Shown piece after piece: positions 1 to 12,500 of a stretch of 24,568 bases of DNA. The position numbers and the translations under genes were made by a program. Within the stretch, counting starts at the first letter, position 1. Every line of letters begins with the position of its first letter. Source of the stretch: Nemertoderma westbladi. Its lineage: Eukaryota > Xenacoelomorpha > Nemertodermatida > Nemertodermatidae. The notes under the pieces are model-generated. The model was not told the DNA's origin. It ran no database searches and saw only the letters and a list, made by a program, of their open reading frames with translations. Location: assembly GCA_032718475.1 (NCBI GenBank), contig JAUCBJ010000985.1, positions 1 through 24,568 on the forward strand, written 5' to 3'.

Positions 1-371
1 AATAGTTTAGTGTTCTCGAATATTTACTGAGTAACAAGACTAGAGAGCCGTTTTACTACATACAGTAAACCAATATTGGATATTGAGTTCGGTTTTGGAG
101 TTCGCCTTGCAGACACTAAAGTTGCAATAACTTTTGAGTCATGTGTGTGAATGGATTTTGCTCAAATTATGTACAAAACTTTTCTACTTCGATGCCCTTT
201 CAACATATGTAATAAAATTTAGGAAATTCCACCAAAAAACTTTTTTCGCCGGGAAAAAAAAGTTCAAAATCAACGCAATCCTATAGATGGGATACTTTTT
301 CCCTATGGAAAAAAGTACCCTAAATTTTATAATTTTTTGTTATCTTAAAAAGTCCAGTAAATTGTTCTCAC
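1..371 (-). other. CFAP61 intron, downstream end of window
   Basis: Intronic sequence following the donor at 370-371. It is AT-rich with several homopolymer A and T runs near 233-350. No coding exon, RNA gene or repeat element was recognised. Confidence 0.6.
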
Positions 372-550
372 CTGATGTTGAGTGAATCCAGTGGTTGTTT
401 AGACAAACATGTGATGGTCCCAACCTTTCCGTATTGGTTTAGATGCAACCGGAAGTAGCCTGTGTCTGGCTGATCGGTTATCATTTCCCTGCCGTACTCC
501 GGGTCTTCCATCTGCAGGTCTAGGCCAACCGGTATCCGTGGTTTCTCGAT
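372..550 (-). CDS. CFAP61: CFAP61 exon ([11 protein letters not shown], near C-terminus)
   Basis: 179 bp, acceptor ATTGTTTAG|ATCGAG, donor ACATCAG|GTGAGAAC, phase 0 in, phase 2 out. It encodes [40 protein letters not shown] and [14 protein letters not shown]61 homologues end a few dozen residues after this block, so at least one further exon lies left of the window. Confidence 0.93.
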
Positions 551-3500
551 CTAAACAATTACAAATGGATCCATCAACACTAACACTGTCCGTTTATAAA
601 TCTCACCTTAAAGCCTTCTGAATATAAATACCGCGGTAACAGATATTATTTATTTTTTATCACGCACCATAATTATACATAGAATCCACTAAGACACCAT
701 TATTTTCATTTGAATTATAAAAGTAATTGATATATTTTAGCTCTTATCTCTTACTTTAATTTTTACAGTATCATTATTTTATTTTATTATTATTCAACAG
801 TAGCGCTATATTATTATTTTGCAGTAAAGTAATATTATTGCATCTATTTTTGCGTAATTACACAATATTTTCCTCACTGTCTATCAATCATCCAATCAAC
901 TTTATTTAATTGTGTAATTGGTCCTTTATAGTGTATTATCTGTGTTATGCTGTGCGCCATGATCTCACTTTGTATAGACGCCTTATCGATCAATATTATA
1001 TAAAATTACTAACAACGGGTCACAAGTTACTTCAGATTAATTACAAAAATACTCCAGATCTACTTTTGTTTAAAATAAAAAAATATTCCTAAATGTAACC
1101 GACCCGACATACATGGAAAGTGCCAGAGATTGACTAACATGTAGGTAGTTATAGCCACCAGGTAGAACAGCTTGCTTGACCGTAGGTTGGTGGAACAATG
1201 GAACCAGGTTGAGTGCCTCGGGTGGTGGTTCTACATCTGGGTTCAGAGTCGGGTCAAATAAACGCAACATTGTGTAGGCTAAATTCTGGCCCACCTATAA
1301 ATATATTGTGTAGGCTAAATTCTGGCCCTCCTAGAAATATAGTGTGTAGGCTAAATTCTGGCCCACCTAGAAATATAGTGTGTAGGCTAAATTCTGGCCC
1401 ACCTAGAAATATAGTGTGTAGGCTAAATTCTGGCCCACCTAGAAATATAGTGTGTAGGCTAAATTCTGGCCCACCTAGAAATATAGTGTGTAGGCTAAAT
1501 TCTGGCCCACCTAGAAATATAGTGTGTAGGCTAAATTCTGGCCCACCTAGAAATATAGTGTGTAGGTTAAATTCTGGCCCTCCTAGAAATATAGTGTGTA
1601 GGCTAAATTCTGGCCCACCTAGAAATATAGTGTGTAGGCTAAATTCTGGCCCACCTAGAAATATATTGTGTAGGCTAAATTCTGGCCCTCCTAGAAATAT
1701 AGTGTGTAGGCTAAATTCTGGCCCACCTAGAAATATATTGTGTAGGCTAAATTCTGGCCCTCCTAGAAATATAGTGTGTAGGCTAAATTCTGGCCCTCCT
1801 AGAAATATAGTGTGTAGGCTAAATTCTGGCCCACCTAGAAATATATTGTGTAGGCTAAATTCTGGCCCTCCTAGAAATATAGTGTGTAGGCTAAATTCTG
1901 GCCCTCCTAGAAATATAGTATGTAGGCTAAATTCTGGCCCTCCTAGAAATATAGTGTGTAGGCTAAATTCTGGCCCTCCTAGAAATATAGTGTGTAGGCT
2001 AAATTCTGGCCTCCTAGAAATATAGTGTGTAGGCTAAATTCTGGCCCACCTAGAAATATATTGTGTAGGCTAAATTCTGGCCTCCTAGAAATATATTGTG
2101 TAGGCTAAATTCTGGCCCACCTAGAAATATATTGTGTAGGCTAAATTCTGGCCCACCTAAAAATATAGTATGTAGGCTAAATTCTGGCCCACCTAGAAAT
2201 ATAGTGTGTAGGTTAAATTGTGGCCCACCTAAAAATATAGTATGTAGGCTAAATTCTGGCCCACCTAGAAATATAGTGTGTAGGTTAAATTCTGGCCCAC
2301 CTAGAAATATAGTGTGTAGGCTAAATTCTGGCCCACCTAGAAATATATTGTGTAGGCTAAATTCTGGCCCACCTAGAAATATATTGTGTAGGCTAAATTC
2401 TGGCCCACCTAAAAATATAGTATGTAGGCTAAATTCTGGCCCACCTAGAAATATAGTGTGTAGGTTAAATTCTGGCCCACCTAGAAATATAGTGTGTAGG
2501 CTAAATTCTGGCCCACCTAGAAATATATTGTGTAGGCTAAATTGTGGCCCACCTAGAAATATATTGTGTAGGCTAAATTGTGGCCCACCTAGAAATATAT
2601 TGTGTAGGCTAAATTCTGGCCCACCTAGAAATATATTGTGTAGGCTAAATTCTGGCCCACCTAGAAATATATTGTGTAGGCTAAATTCTGGCCCACCTAG
2701 AAATATATTGTGTAGGCTAAATTCTGGCCCACCTAGAAATATATTGTGTAGGCTAAATTCTGGCCCACCTAGAAATATAGTGTGTAGGTTAAATTCTGGC
2801 CCACCTAGAAATATAGTGTGTAGGCTAAATTCTGGCCCACCTAGAAATATATTGTGTAGGCTAAATTGTGGCCCACCTAGAAATATATTGTGTAGGCTAA
2901 ATTGTGGCCCACCTAGAAATATATTGTGTAGGCTAAATTCTGGCCCACCTAGAAATATATTGTGTAGGCTAAATTCTGGCCCACCTAGAAATATATTGTG
3001 TAGGCTAAATTCTGGCCCACCTAGAAATATATTGTGTAAGCTAAATTCTGGCCCACCTAGAAATATAGTGTGTAGGCTAAATTCTGGCACTCCTATTAAT
3101 ACAATATAATATATTTTATTATAAATTATAGCCAACCTCTAGAATGCAGTGTAAGGATAAATTTTGGTAACACTAATAGAAAGTCAAATGATGGTTAAAA
3201 TGTCAAAACATTTTTTAGAGATCACATGGTCAGAACCTAACTGATAAAAATTTAAAAATTATAAAATTAATTTTGTGACGTATTGTAGCTATCGCTAATT
3301 AATTGAGAGATAAACCCCAGCCCCACATAATATAATACTAGCCAATGATGATGTAAATGGATTGACTAACTTCTTTAGGGTTATAATAGTTTGTTGACCA
3401 ATCTTCGGCGTGGTATCGTCTGGCGTACTTGGTCAGCGGACCGGCCCCGCGTATGGAGACGTCGTTAGTGTGGAAATTGGCGTCGATTGTGAGTCGTCCG

Positions 3501-6500
3501 TCAAAGACAAGACAAGAGTCGTTGATAGCCTGTACGTAAATAAAGAAAGAGGTTGGGTACTCATTAATCTTTAACCTTACTTTAACATATTAATAAATTG
3601 AATACAAACTTGTATCATATATAAATTGAAGGGCTGAGCATAAAAAGGTCCTATGTGACAAAAGTGTCATTCTGAGATAATCACACTTTTGCGTTTTTTT
3701 TTACCTACACATTACAGTTCTGCCGTGCTAAGGCTAAATACCCTATCTCGAAAAATGTCATTTTGAGAAAATAGCGATTTAGTTTGATTGATTGTCCACG
3801 CTAGGAACAATGTTAAGATAACTCCGTAACTTCATTTGGACGCCGGACTACTTGGCTGCAGGGGTATATGGCCTGACCAGGCAGATGGTGATCTACCAAT
3901 GGCTGGTCAGGAGTAGAGTGTTCTCATGTCCACTCTGAGAGCACTTCACTGCGACCTGCACCTGGCAGCAAGGGTACAGGGCATGACCCAGCAGATGAGC
4001 TGCAACAGCCAATGGTGGGTCATGTGCGCCAGAGTAGATATGGGTGATGGGCCTCATATCTGACTCCATTGCGACACCCACCCTGTGGAATGGCAAACCA
4101 GGGTGTGGTATTTGCCCCGAGAGCTGTCTCGGCAAAAAAGCACCCCCCAACCCCCACTATGGATTACATTAGCAATGCGGAGGTCCGGCCACTAGAGGCC
4201 AGTGGAATTACCGGACACAATCGGCCTCACAGGCGTCAGTTAACTCCTGACCGGCTGCCTGTCTCACCCCCTACTGGAGAGAGAGCAGTCAACAATTATT
4301 TGAGTCCCTTTCCTGATGACCTTTCTGGCCCAAACCCTGGGTCACCAGGGAGGCCAGATGGTGATGGGGAGAGGGATTCTGGAGTTGGAGGCTACTCTCA
4401 TGTTCCACCCCGACCAACAAAGCCATTGGTGAATCTGAGGCAAGTCACTAGACTAGCCTCAGTAAACACCCTAACACACGGGTCCCCAATGCGACAAGGT
4501 GAGCTGACTGCCTTGGCAGATAAGCTTTCTCTCAGCGCAGTGGGTGTTCAAGAGCACCAAATGCAGACTGGACAGACTGATGAGGTTCTGATTAAGGACA
4601 TGGGGGCGGTTGGCGACTCGCCCTCGCGTCAGCAGATGATAGTGGCAATGGTGGAATTGGTCTATTGATGAATCCAACTGCACATGCAGCATTGGACAAA
4701 ATAGACCAAATCTCTAACCGCATCATCCGTTGCCACTTCTCATGTTCTGGAAGACTGGCTAAGAAGTTTCCTAAGGTGGTTCTGATTGTGTGCTGCTCTC
4801 CAACTAGTGTTGCCCCTGTAGAGGAGGTGGAAAATTTCTACCACAATCTACAAGCAGCTACTGATGGAGTGGATCAGCATGCATTCTTAACATTCCTGGG
4901 AGACTTTAATGCAAGTCTGCATCAATCACCTACATCGCCCTGGGTCTATAGCAATAGTGTTAACCGAAATTCTGTCCATCTTCAGGATTTTATCTCTGGA
5001 AATGGATTGTTTTCGGCTGGAACCCAGTTCAAGAAGCGAACTGGAAAGCTATGGACTCATAGTGGACCCAGTGGTCACAAGTCCCAGATAGACCATATTC
5101 TGTTTCGTAGGAAATACAGGAGCTCTATACAAGACTGTAATGCATTTACACTTCGACCCTTCTCCAGTGATCACCGCCTTATTGTGGCCAAGGTAAGACT
5201 TAGTCTGCGTGCTAGCAGAACAACGAAATCTGCCTTGCCGCGGCATGACTGGTCCTCTCTGTTGCAACAGCCAAGTGTGAGATCCAGCTTCACACTACAG
5301 CTGAGCAACAGGTATGAGGCTCTTGCCTCTGAGGCGGCAGATCACTGTGAGGGCTATACTGCCTTTACAGAAGCAGTTAAGTTAGCAGCTGCAGAAACAG
5401 TTCCTGTATACTATTTTCTATTCGTTCATTTGGTTCACAACTATCGTCTGACCAGTTATACTTGCTGTTGCTATGTATATTTTTATTATGGCCCTACCAT
5501 TTTAATTATAGCCACCGGAGGCGCTAGTCCGGTAATGAAATGAAAATGAAAATACCCTCGAAACAGGAAAAGGGCCCCCTGGACTGACAACAAAATTCAA
5601 AAGTGCCGAAATGACCTTCATAAGGCGCAGAAAGAGTCCCGACTCAAACAGACTACAGCGGCCAAGAATGCAGTTAAGGCTGCATCTAGGTCCCTGAACA
5701 GGCAGTACTCTGTTAATCTACAGGAGCTAATAAACCAACAGGTTGATGCCATCAATGATGCTGACGACAGCAGGCAATCATCCCAGGCATGGAAATCGAT
5801 CAATCTGCTTACTGGGCGGAAAAGCCAACCAACCACCAAGGTTAAGGCTGAATCACCAGCCGATCGCCTCAATGGTTGGAAAGCCCACTTTGAAAAGCTC
5901 CTCAATAATGACAGGGTATTGCCTGATAACTTTATAGAAGTAAAGGTGTCTGAGTCTGTACTCCCAGATATTGCCATTGGCGATATCACCTTTGCAGAAG
6001 TGAAGGCTGCTGCAAAGAGCATTAAGACCAATCGTGCCAGTGGAGTAGATGGTGTTCCCCCTGAGGTCTTTAAAATACCTGAGTGTTTAAAGCTCATCTA
6101 TCCCATCATAGTAGACATGTACCGTACAACAAGAGTCCCACAAGAAATGAAAACAAATAAGTTGGTGCCAGTTCCCAAGAAGGGCAACCTAACACTCTAT
6201 GGTTCTTTTCGGGGAATCTCATTGATCTCGATTGCTGCAAAGCTATACAATAGGATTCTATTAAATCGCATCAGGGATCCCATTGAGAGACTGCTCCGTG
6301 GAAATCAGAATGGGTTCCGTAAAGGTCGTGGGACCATGGAGCCCATTTTGGCACTTAGAAGGATAATTGAAGAATTATCAAAAAAGAAAGACAGGCATCT
6401 GGCATCTTGTTGACTTCTTCAAGGCCTTTGATTCAGTCTCTCGCTCACGTATGTTCAGCATACTTTCATTATATGGGATTCCTGATGAAATTATTGCAGC

Positions 6501-9500
6501 AATCAGATCAGTATACGATGGTTCGACAACATTTGTGTCTACTGTTGACGGTGACACAGAACCATTTGAAGTGTTATGGGGCGTCCTCCAAGGAGACACA
6601 CTTGCACCATTCTTGTTCATTATTGTGGTTGACTATGTTCTACGCATGTCCTTAGATCATCATAATGATGATGGGGTGATGATAACTCTACCTACTGGCT
6701 CCAGAAGTCGAGGAAATCCTGCCAAGTACCTAACTGATCTAGACTTTGCTGATGACTTAGGAGTACTCTCAGAATCATTAGAGGGAGCCCAACGGCTCCT
6801 CAGCTCATTAGAACATGCTGCTTCTAGTGTTGGTCTTTTTATTAACTCCAGAAAGACCAAAATTCTGACAGTTAACTTTGAAAGTCCTCAGCAAGTCTCT
6901 GATCGGATGAGCATAAGCTCAAAGGATGGTATGCTTGAGCATGTGGACGAATTCTGTTACCTGGGATCATGGATCCGGAAGTCAGGTGAGGACCTTCGAA
7001 TACGTAAGGGAAAGGCATGGGCAGCCTTGAATAGGCTTTCCAGGATTTGGAAGTCACCGAGAATTAATCGGAAACTTAAGGTCCGATTATTTAGAGCAGC
7101 AGTAGTTCCAGTACTCCTCTATGGGAGTCCATGCTGGGCTCTAACTGCTGAGGACACCAAATCTCTGGATGGCACATTCACAAGAATGCTACGCCGGGTT
7201 CATTGTGTCAAGTACAATGCACACGTCTCCAACCAGACACTATATAACATTGGAGGTGTCTCATTGGTTCCCTCAAGCTTGACACTAGAACAAAATCGCC
7301 TCCGCTTTGCAGGACATTGCTTTCGCCGTGAGGACCAGCCAGTGCATAATCTTGTACTTTGGCAGCCTCATGGAGTGAATAAGCATGGTGGACAGCCCAT
7401 GACTTTCTTGAGACGCATCTTAAAGGACACTGGCCTTAAAGATGCGGATGATCTAGCAAATGTCATGGGTGATAGGGAGTTGTGGCGGAGCAATTTTGTT
7501 GACAAGCCGGCACAGCATTCTTAAAAATGCAGCTGCAATGCAGCATGCCGATCCTAGTAGTAGTAGGACTATCTCGTTCAAACTTAAGTCGATTTGTAGG
7601 AATTACTGGAGCTAGGCGACGAATTAATTCGTCCAATCGATCGCTGGGAACACCTTTAGGTTCCTTTTGATATTCCGGAACGCAATAGATGACATTTCTC
7701 TTCATGAGATCAACTTCCAACCAATCTGGATCGCATAATTTACTTTATATTTTATCATCTTGCATCCCTTCTCAAACCTTACGCCTACGACAGACTTCAG
7801 TAATGGAAAGGTACCATTGTCTTGATGTTTTTTAAGTTTATGGACGGAGATCTCATTGGTCCAAAGATGAACGTCACCATGTTTAAATATATTTACTTCA
7901 GAATTGAAGCTCGCAGCTTTCTTAAGTTCTTTCAGTTTACTATTAGTAGCTTGTCGTGAAATATAAATAAAACATAATTGTCAACTTTTCAAGCTTTCCT
8001 CACTACTGCTCTATTATTGTGGCATTGACGGCGAGTCCTCAATCTTTCCTATAAGACTCCGTTCACCCTATATTAAGATGTAAATACGCGATCTCAAAAA
8101 TATTGATATAGGGTATTGTAGAATGCCCAAATATTTTTAGGCAATATACCCTATCTGTTCCAGCTGGTGATAGGGTGTTTTGCCTTAACATAGAGGTCAA
8201 ATAGGTGTTTTGTAGGGTAGTTTGCCACCTGAAAATTCTATGTTGCGCTCTGATACAGCCCTATTGTTCTACTGTTAGATAGAGAGTAAAAATGTTATGT
8301 GGATTCCTACAATAAAAAAAATTTGAGATTTTTTGAGATAGGGTGTTTAGCCTTATTAACACGGCAGAGTTGATGTTGGCATTCTGTATTTTCGAATGCA
8401 AGTTCATAGATGTACTTCAAAATCTTTACTTTCAAAAAAATTTTTTTCTAAAACTTCAAAATTGTTTCGCATATATCAGGCAGTATTGTACATAAGACCT
8501 TTTTTTGTTTATGTCTATGCGATTTTTACTGTAAGTAGGACTATTTTACTCCAGGATATCAGGCAGTATTGTTCATATGAACTCAGAACCTTATTGGTAA
8601 GTTAAGTTAGGTCTCATAGAACCTCTGTATGAGTATAACTCTGATTCTAAGAAAATGTCACATAGGACCTTTTTATGCTCAGCCACTCAATGGTTAATCC
8701 TGTCAAATGATTTACCTTAAAAGATTCATAATCCACTTGCTTCTTATAGAAGCTAAAGAAGATGCCGCATTGGTCGAGACGAATGGGTTTCGTGTAGGTT
8801 GTGAAGTCGATATCGGTAACACATGTCCCATCGTCGCCGTCGGTGGACCAGGAGGCCAGCAAACAATCTCGGTGCACGGAAACACCGGAGTCTGTGAGGG
8901 TGCGGTTGAGGACAGACTCAACGGTGGGATCGTTGAACGGACTAGGTGTCTGTTGGGTGTCTCTGGGAGGAATCACGAGGTGAATGCGAGAGCCACTAAC
9001 CCCGAGGTTTAGCAAGCTGTTGATACAGGTGAAGCAGTCGACGCCGCCGCCGTATACGATGACTTTAGTGGAAGTGTTAAGGACGCTGAGGGACATGTAA
9101 CGGTTAGCTAGTATTATGTCAACCTCGTCATTGAGTGTGAACACGTTGACCAGAATGGGCCCCATGTATCTACACAAAAGAAAGGGGTAGGTAGACATAA
9201 ATAAGTTGTTATTTTTCCCGCTGCAAAAAGTGTTTAATTGCCTCTCGGTTTTTGGGTTAATAAGGGAGAAAAACTACCAATTTAATAAAAAAACATTGGC
9301 CAATGCGGGACCACAATAATTGAATATAATGTAATGGATCTATTCCGGAGAATCTTGTATGATAAATAAGATAGCGAAGGATCCCTGGTTGCGTCTGTCA
9401 GGGTTAACTAACCTTCTAGTCGGACGGTTACGCAGGGTATCGTTATTGTCCTTACTTAGATCCGCATCCGTTGGCATGGGAACCTGGTACTGCGTTCCGG

Positions 9501-12500
9501 TAGTGATGACGAGATGGTCGTAGGGTACTTTGTTGCCCCCAGTTACTATAACCTAGGAGACAATAATAAAAGTGTCCAATAGCGAAGTCTCATTAGTGGG
9601 TTGTCTTTCCTAACAATAATAATATGATTATCGACCGCTTACGTAACCTACCTCTTTTCGTTTTCTATCAATTCCCATCATTTTTGCGTAAATCACATTC
9701 ACCCAGGTTCGGAGCGACGCGTTGGCCAAGTCAGTAGCATTGTAACACTGGTTACTAGGCAACCAAGACGAGATGGAGGGATTCTCAGGCAGCTCCCCCT
9801 GGAGGCCGTGTGGGGAAACCACTGATAGATTATTAAACCGAAGGTGCGGACAGAAGGATAGCGATTCTAGAAAACTCATTCCTAGAAAATAAAAAAATAG
9901 ATGTTGTAGAAGCTAGAACACTTACAGACATATAAGAGTGCTCAAAACTTCACCAGCTGATAGAGCATGTCTTAAAGTATGGAATTGTATAAAAAAAAAG
10001 TGGAGGCACCAATGACAACTAATTACCTGTGGTGGAGGCACCAATGACAACTAATTACCTGTGGTGGAAGCACCAATGACAACTAATTACCTGTGGTTGA
10101 GGCACCAATGACAACTAATTACCTGTGGTGGAGGCACCAATGACAACTAATTACCTGTGGTGGAGGCACCAATGACAACTAATTACCTGTGGTGGAGGCA
10201 CCAATGACAACTAATTACCTGTGGTGGAGGCACCAATGACAACTAATTACCTGTGGTGGAGGCACCAATGACAACTAATTACCTGTGGTGGAAGCACCAA
10301 TGACAACTAATTACCTGTGGTTGAGGCACCAATGACAACTAATTACCTGTGGTGGAGGCACCAATGACAACTAATTACCTGTGGTGGAGGCACCAATGAC
10401 AACTAATTACCTGTGGTGGAAGCACCAATGACAACTAATTACCTGTGGTTGAGGCACCAATGACAACTAATTACCTGTGGTGGAGGCACCAATGACAACT
10501 AATTACCTGTGGTGGAGGCACCAATGACAACTAATTACCTGTGGTGGAGGCACCAATGACAACTAATTGCCTGTGGTGGAAGCACCAATGACAACTAATT
10601 ACCTGTGGTTGAGGCACCAATGACAACTAATTACCTGTGGTGGAGGCACCAATGACAAATAATTACCTGTGGTGGAGGCACCAATGACAACTAATTACCT
10701 GTGGTGGAGGCACCAATGACAACTAATTACCTGTGGTGGAGGCACCAATGACAACTAATTACCTGTGGTTGAGGCACCAATGACAACTAATTACCTGTGG
10801 TGGAGGCACCAATGACAACTAATTACCTGTGGTGGAGGCACCAATGACAACTAATTACCTGTGGTGGAGGCACCAATGACAACTAATTACCTGTGGTGGA
10901 GGCACCAATGACAACTAATTACCTGTGGTGGAGGCACCAATGACAACTAATTACCTGTGGTGGAGGCACCAATGACAACTAATTACCTGTGGTGGAGGCA
11001 CCAATGACAACTAATTACCTGTGGTGGAAGCACCAATGACAACTAATTACCTGTGGTGGAGGCACCAATGACAACTAATTACCTGTGGTGGAGGCACCAA
11101 TGAATGGCAACTATTTACCTGTGGTGGAGGCACCAATGACAACTAATTACCTGTGGTGGAGGCACCAATGACAACTAATTACCTGTGGTGGAGGCACCAA
11201 TGACAACTAATTAGCTATGGTGGATGCACCAATGACAACTAATTACATGTGGTGGAGGCACCAATGAATGGCAACTATTTACCTGTGGTGGAGGCACCAA
11301 TGACAACTAATTACTTGTGGTGGAGGCACCAATGACAACTAATTACCTGTGGTGGAGGCACCAATGACAACTAATTACCTGTGGTGGAGGCACCAATGAC
11401 AACTAATTACCTGTGGTGGAGGCACCAATGACAACTAATTACCTGTGATGGAGGCACCAATGACAACTAATTACCTGTGGTGGAGGCATCAATGACAACT
11501 AATTACCTGTGGTGGAGGCACCAATGACAACTAATTACCTGTGGTGGAGGCACCAATGACAACTAATTACCTGTGGTGGAGGCACCAATGACAACTAATT
11601 ACTTGTGGTGGAGGCACCAATGACAAATAATTACCTGTGGTGGAGGCACCAATGACAACTAATTAGCTATGGTGGATGCACCAATGACAACTAATTACAT
11701 GTGGTGGAGGCACCAATGAATGGCAACTATTTACCTGTGGTGGAGGCACCAATGGCAACTATTTACCTGTGGTGGAGGCACCAATGACAACTAATTACTT
11801 GTGGTGGAGGCACCAATGACAAATAATTACCTGTGGTGGAAGCACCAATGACAACTAATTACCTGTGGTTGAGGCACCAATGACAACTAATTACCTGTGG
11901 TGGAGGCACCAATGAATGGCAACTATTTACCTGTGGTGGAGGCACCAATGACAACTAATTACCTGTGGTGGAGGCACCAATGACAAATAATTACCTGTGG
12001 TGGAAGCACCAATGACAACTAATTACCTGTGGTGGAGGCACCAATGACAACTAATTACCTGTGGTGGAGGCACCAATGACAACTAATTACCTGTGGTGGA
12101 GGCACCAATGACAACTAATTACCTGTGGTGGAGGCACCAATGACAACTAATTACCTGTGGTGGATGCACCAATGACAAATAATTACCTGTGGTGGAAGCA
12201 CCAATGACAACTAATTACCTGTGATGGAGGCACCAATGACAACTAATTACCTGTGGTGGAGGCACCAATGACAACTAATTACCTGTGGTGGAGGCACCAA
12301 TGACAACTAATTACCTGTGGTGGAGGCACCAATGACAACTAATTACCTGTGGTGGAGGCACCAATGAATGGCAACTATTTACCTGTGGTGGAGGCACCAA
12401 TGACAACTAATTACCTGTGGTGGAGGCACCAATGACAACTAATTACCTGTGGTGGAGGCACCAATGACAACTAATTACCTGTGGTGGAGGCACCAATGAC

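Larger units (their letters stand above)
3851..7571 (+). mobile_element. Non-LTR retrotransposon (EN-RT LINE), near full length, defective
   Basis: A LINE inserted antisense to CFAP61 inside the inverted-repeat element. It has a 5' region with imperfect repeats (3857-4060), an endonuclease-reverse transcriptase reading frame (4159-7524), and a short 3' tail with TAG repeats (7555-7566). GGACTA occurs at 3845-3850 and again at 7566-7571, a possible six-base target duplication that sets these boundaries. Clade assignment is uncertain: the APE-type endonuclease and the C-terminal [14 protein letters not shown] block resemble RTE/CR1-like invertebrate LINEs. Two frameshifts and an inserted fragment make it inactive. 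Confidence 0.85.
3627..8689. mobile_element. Terminal-inverted-repeat DNA element split by a nested LINE
   Basis: The left end (3632-3660) reads GGCTGAGCATAAAAAGGTCC then TATGTGACA. The right end (8656-8684) is its exact reverse complement over 29 bases, and the match extends outward as TTGA plus two mismatches. A second inverted pair lies inside: 3719-3757 against 8329-8368, both carrying GCCGTG and ACCCTATCTC. Without the LINE at 3851-7571 the element would be about 1.3 kb. It lies in one CFAP61 intron, starting 97 bases from one exon and ending 26 bases from the next. The arms contain repeated ATACCCTATC motifs and a hairpin at 8141-8187. A target-site duplication was not identified, and the superfamily is unknown. 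Confidence 0.75.

Noticed and set aside
910-1092. 60-residue plus-strand reading frame
   Set aside because: AT-rich intron sequence with no recognisable domain.
1213-3135. Long open frames on both strands encoding 12-residue repeats ([12 protein letters not shown] or [12 protein letters not shown])
   Set aside because: They arise because the 36-bp unit is a multiple of three and lacks stops in those frames. They are not in the phase of the flanking exons, and lie in an intron.
8707-9012. Plus-strand reading frames opposite the largest CFAP61 exon
   Set aside because: Antisense shadow of a well-supported exon, with no conserved features.
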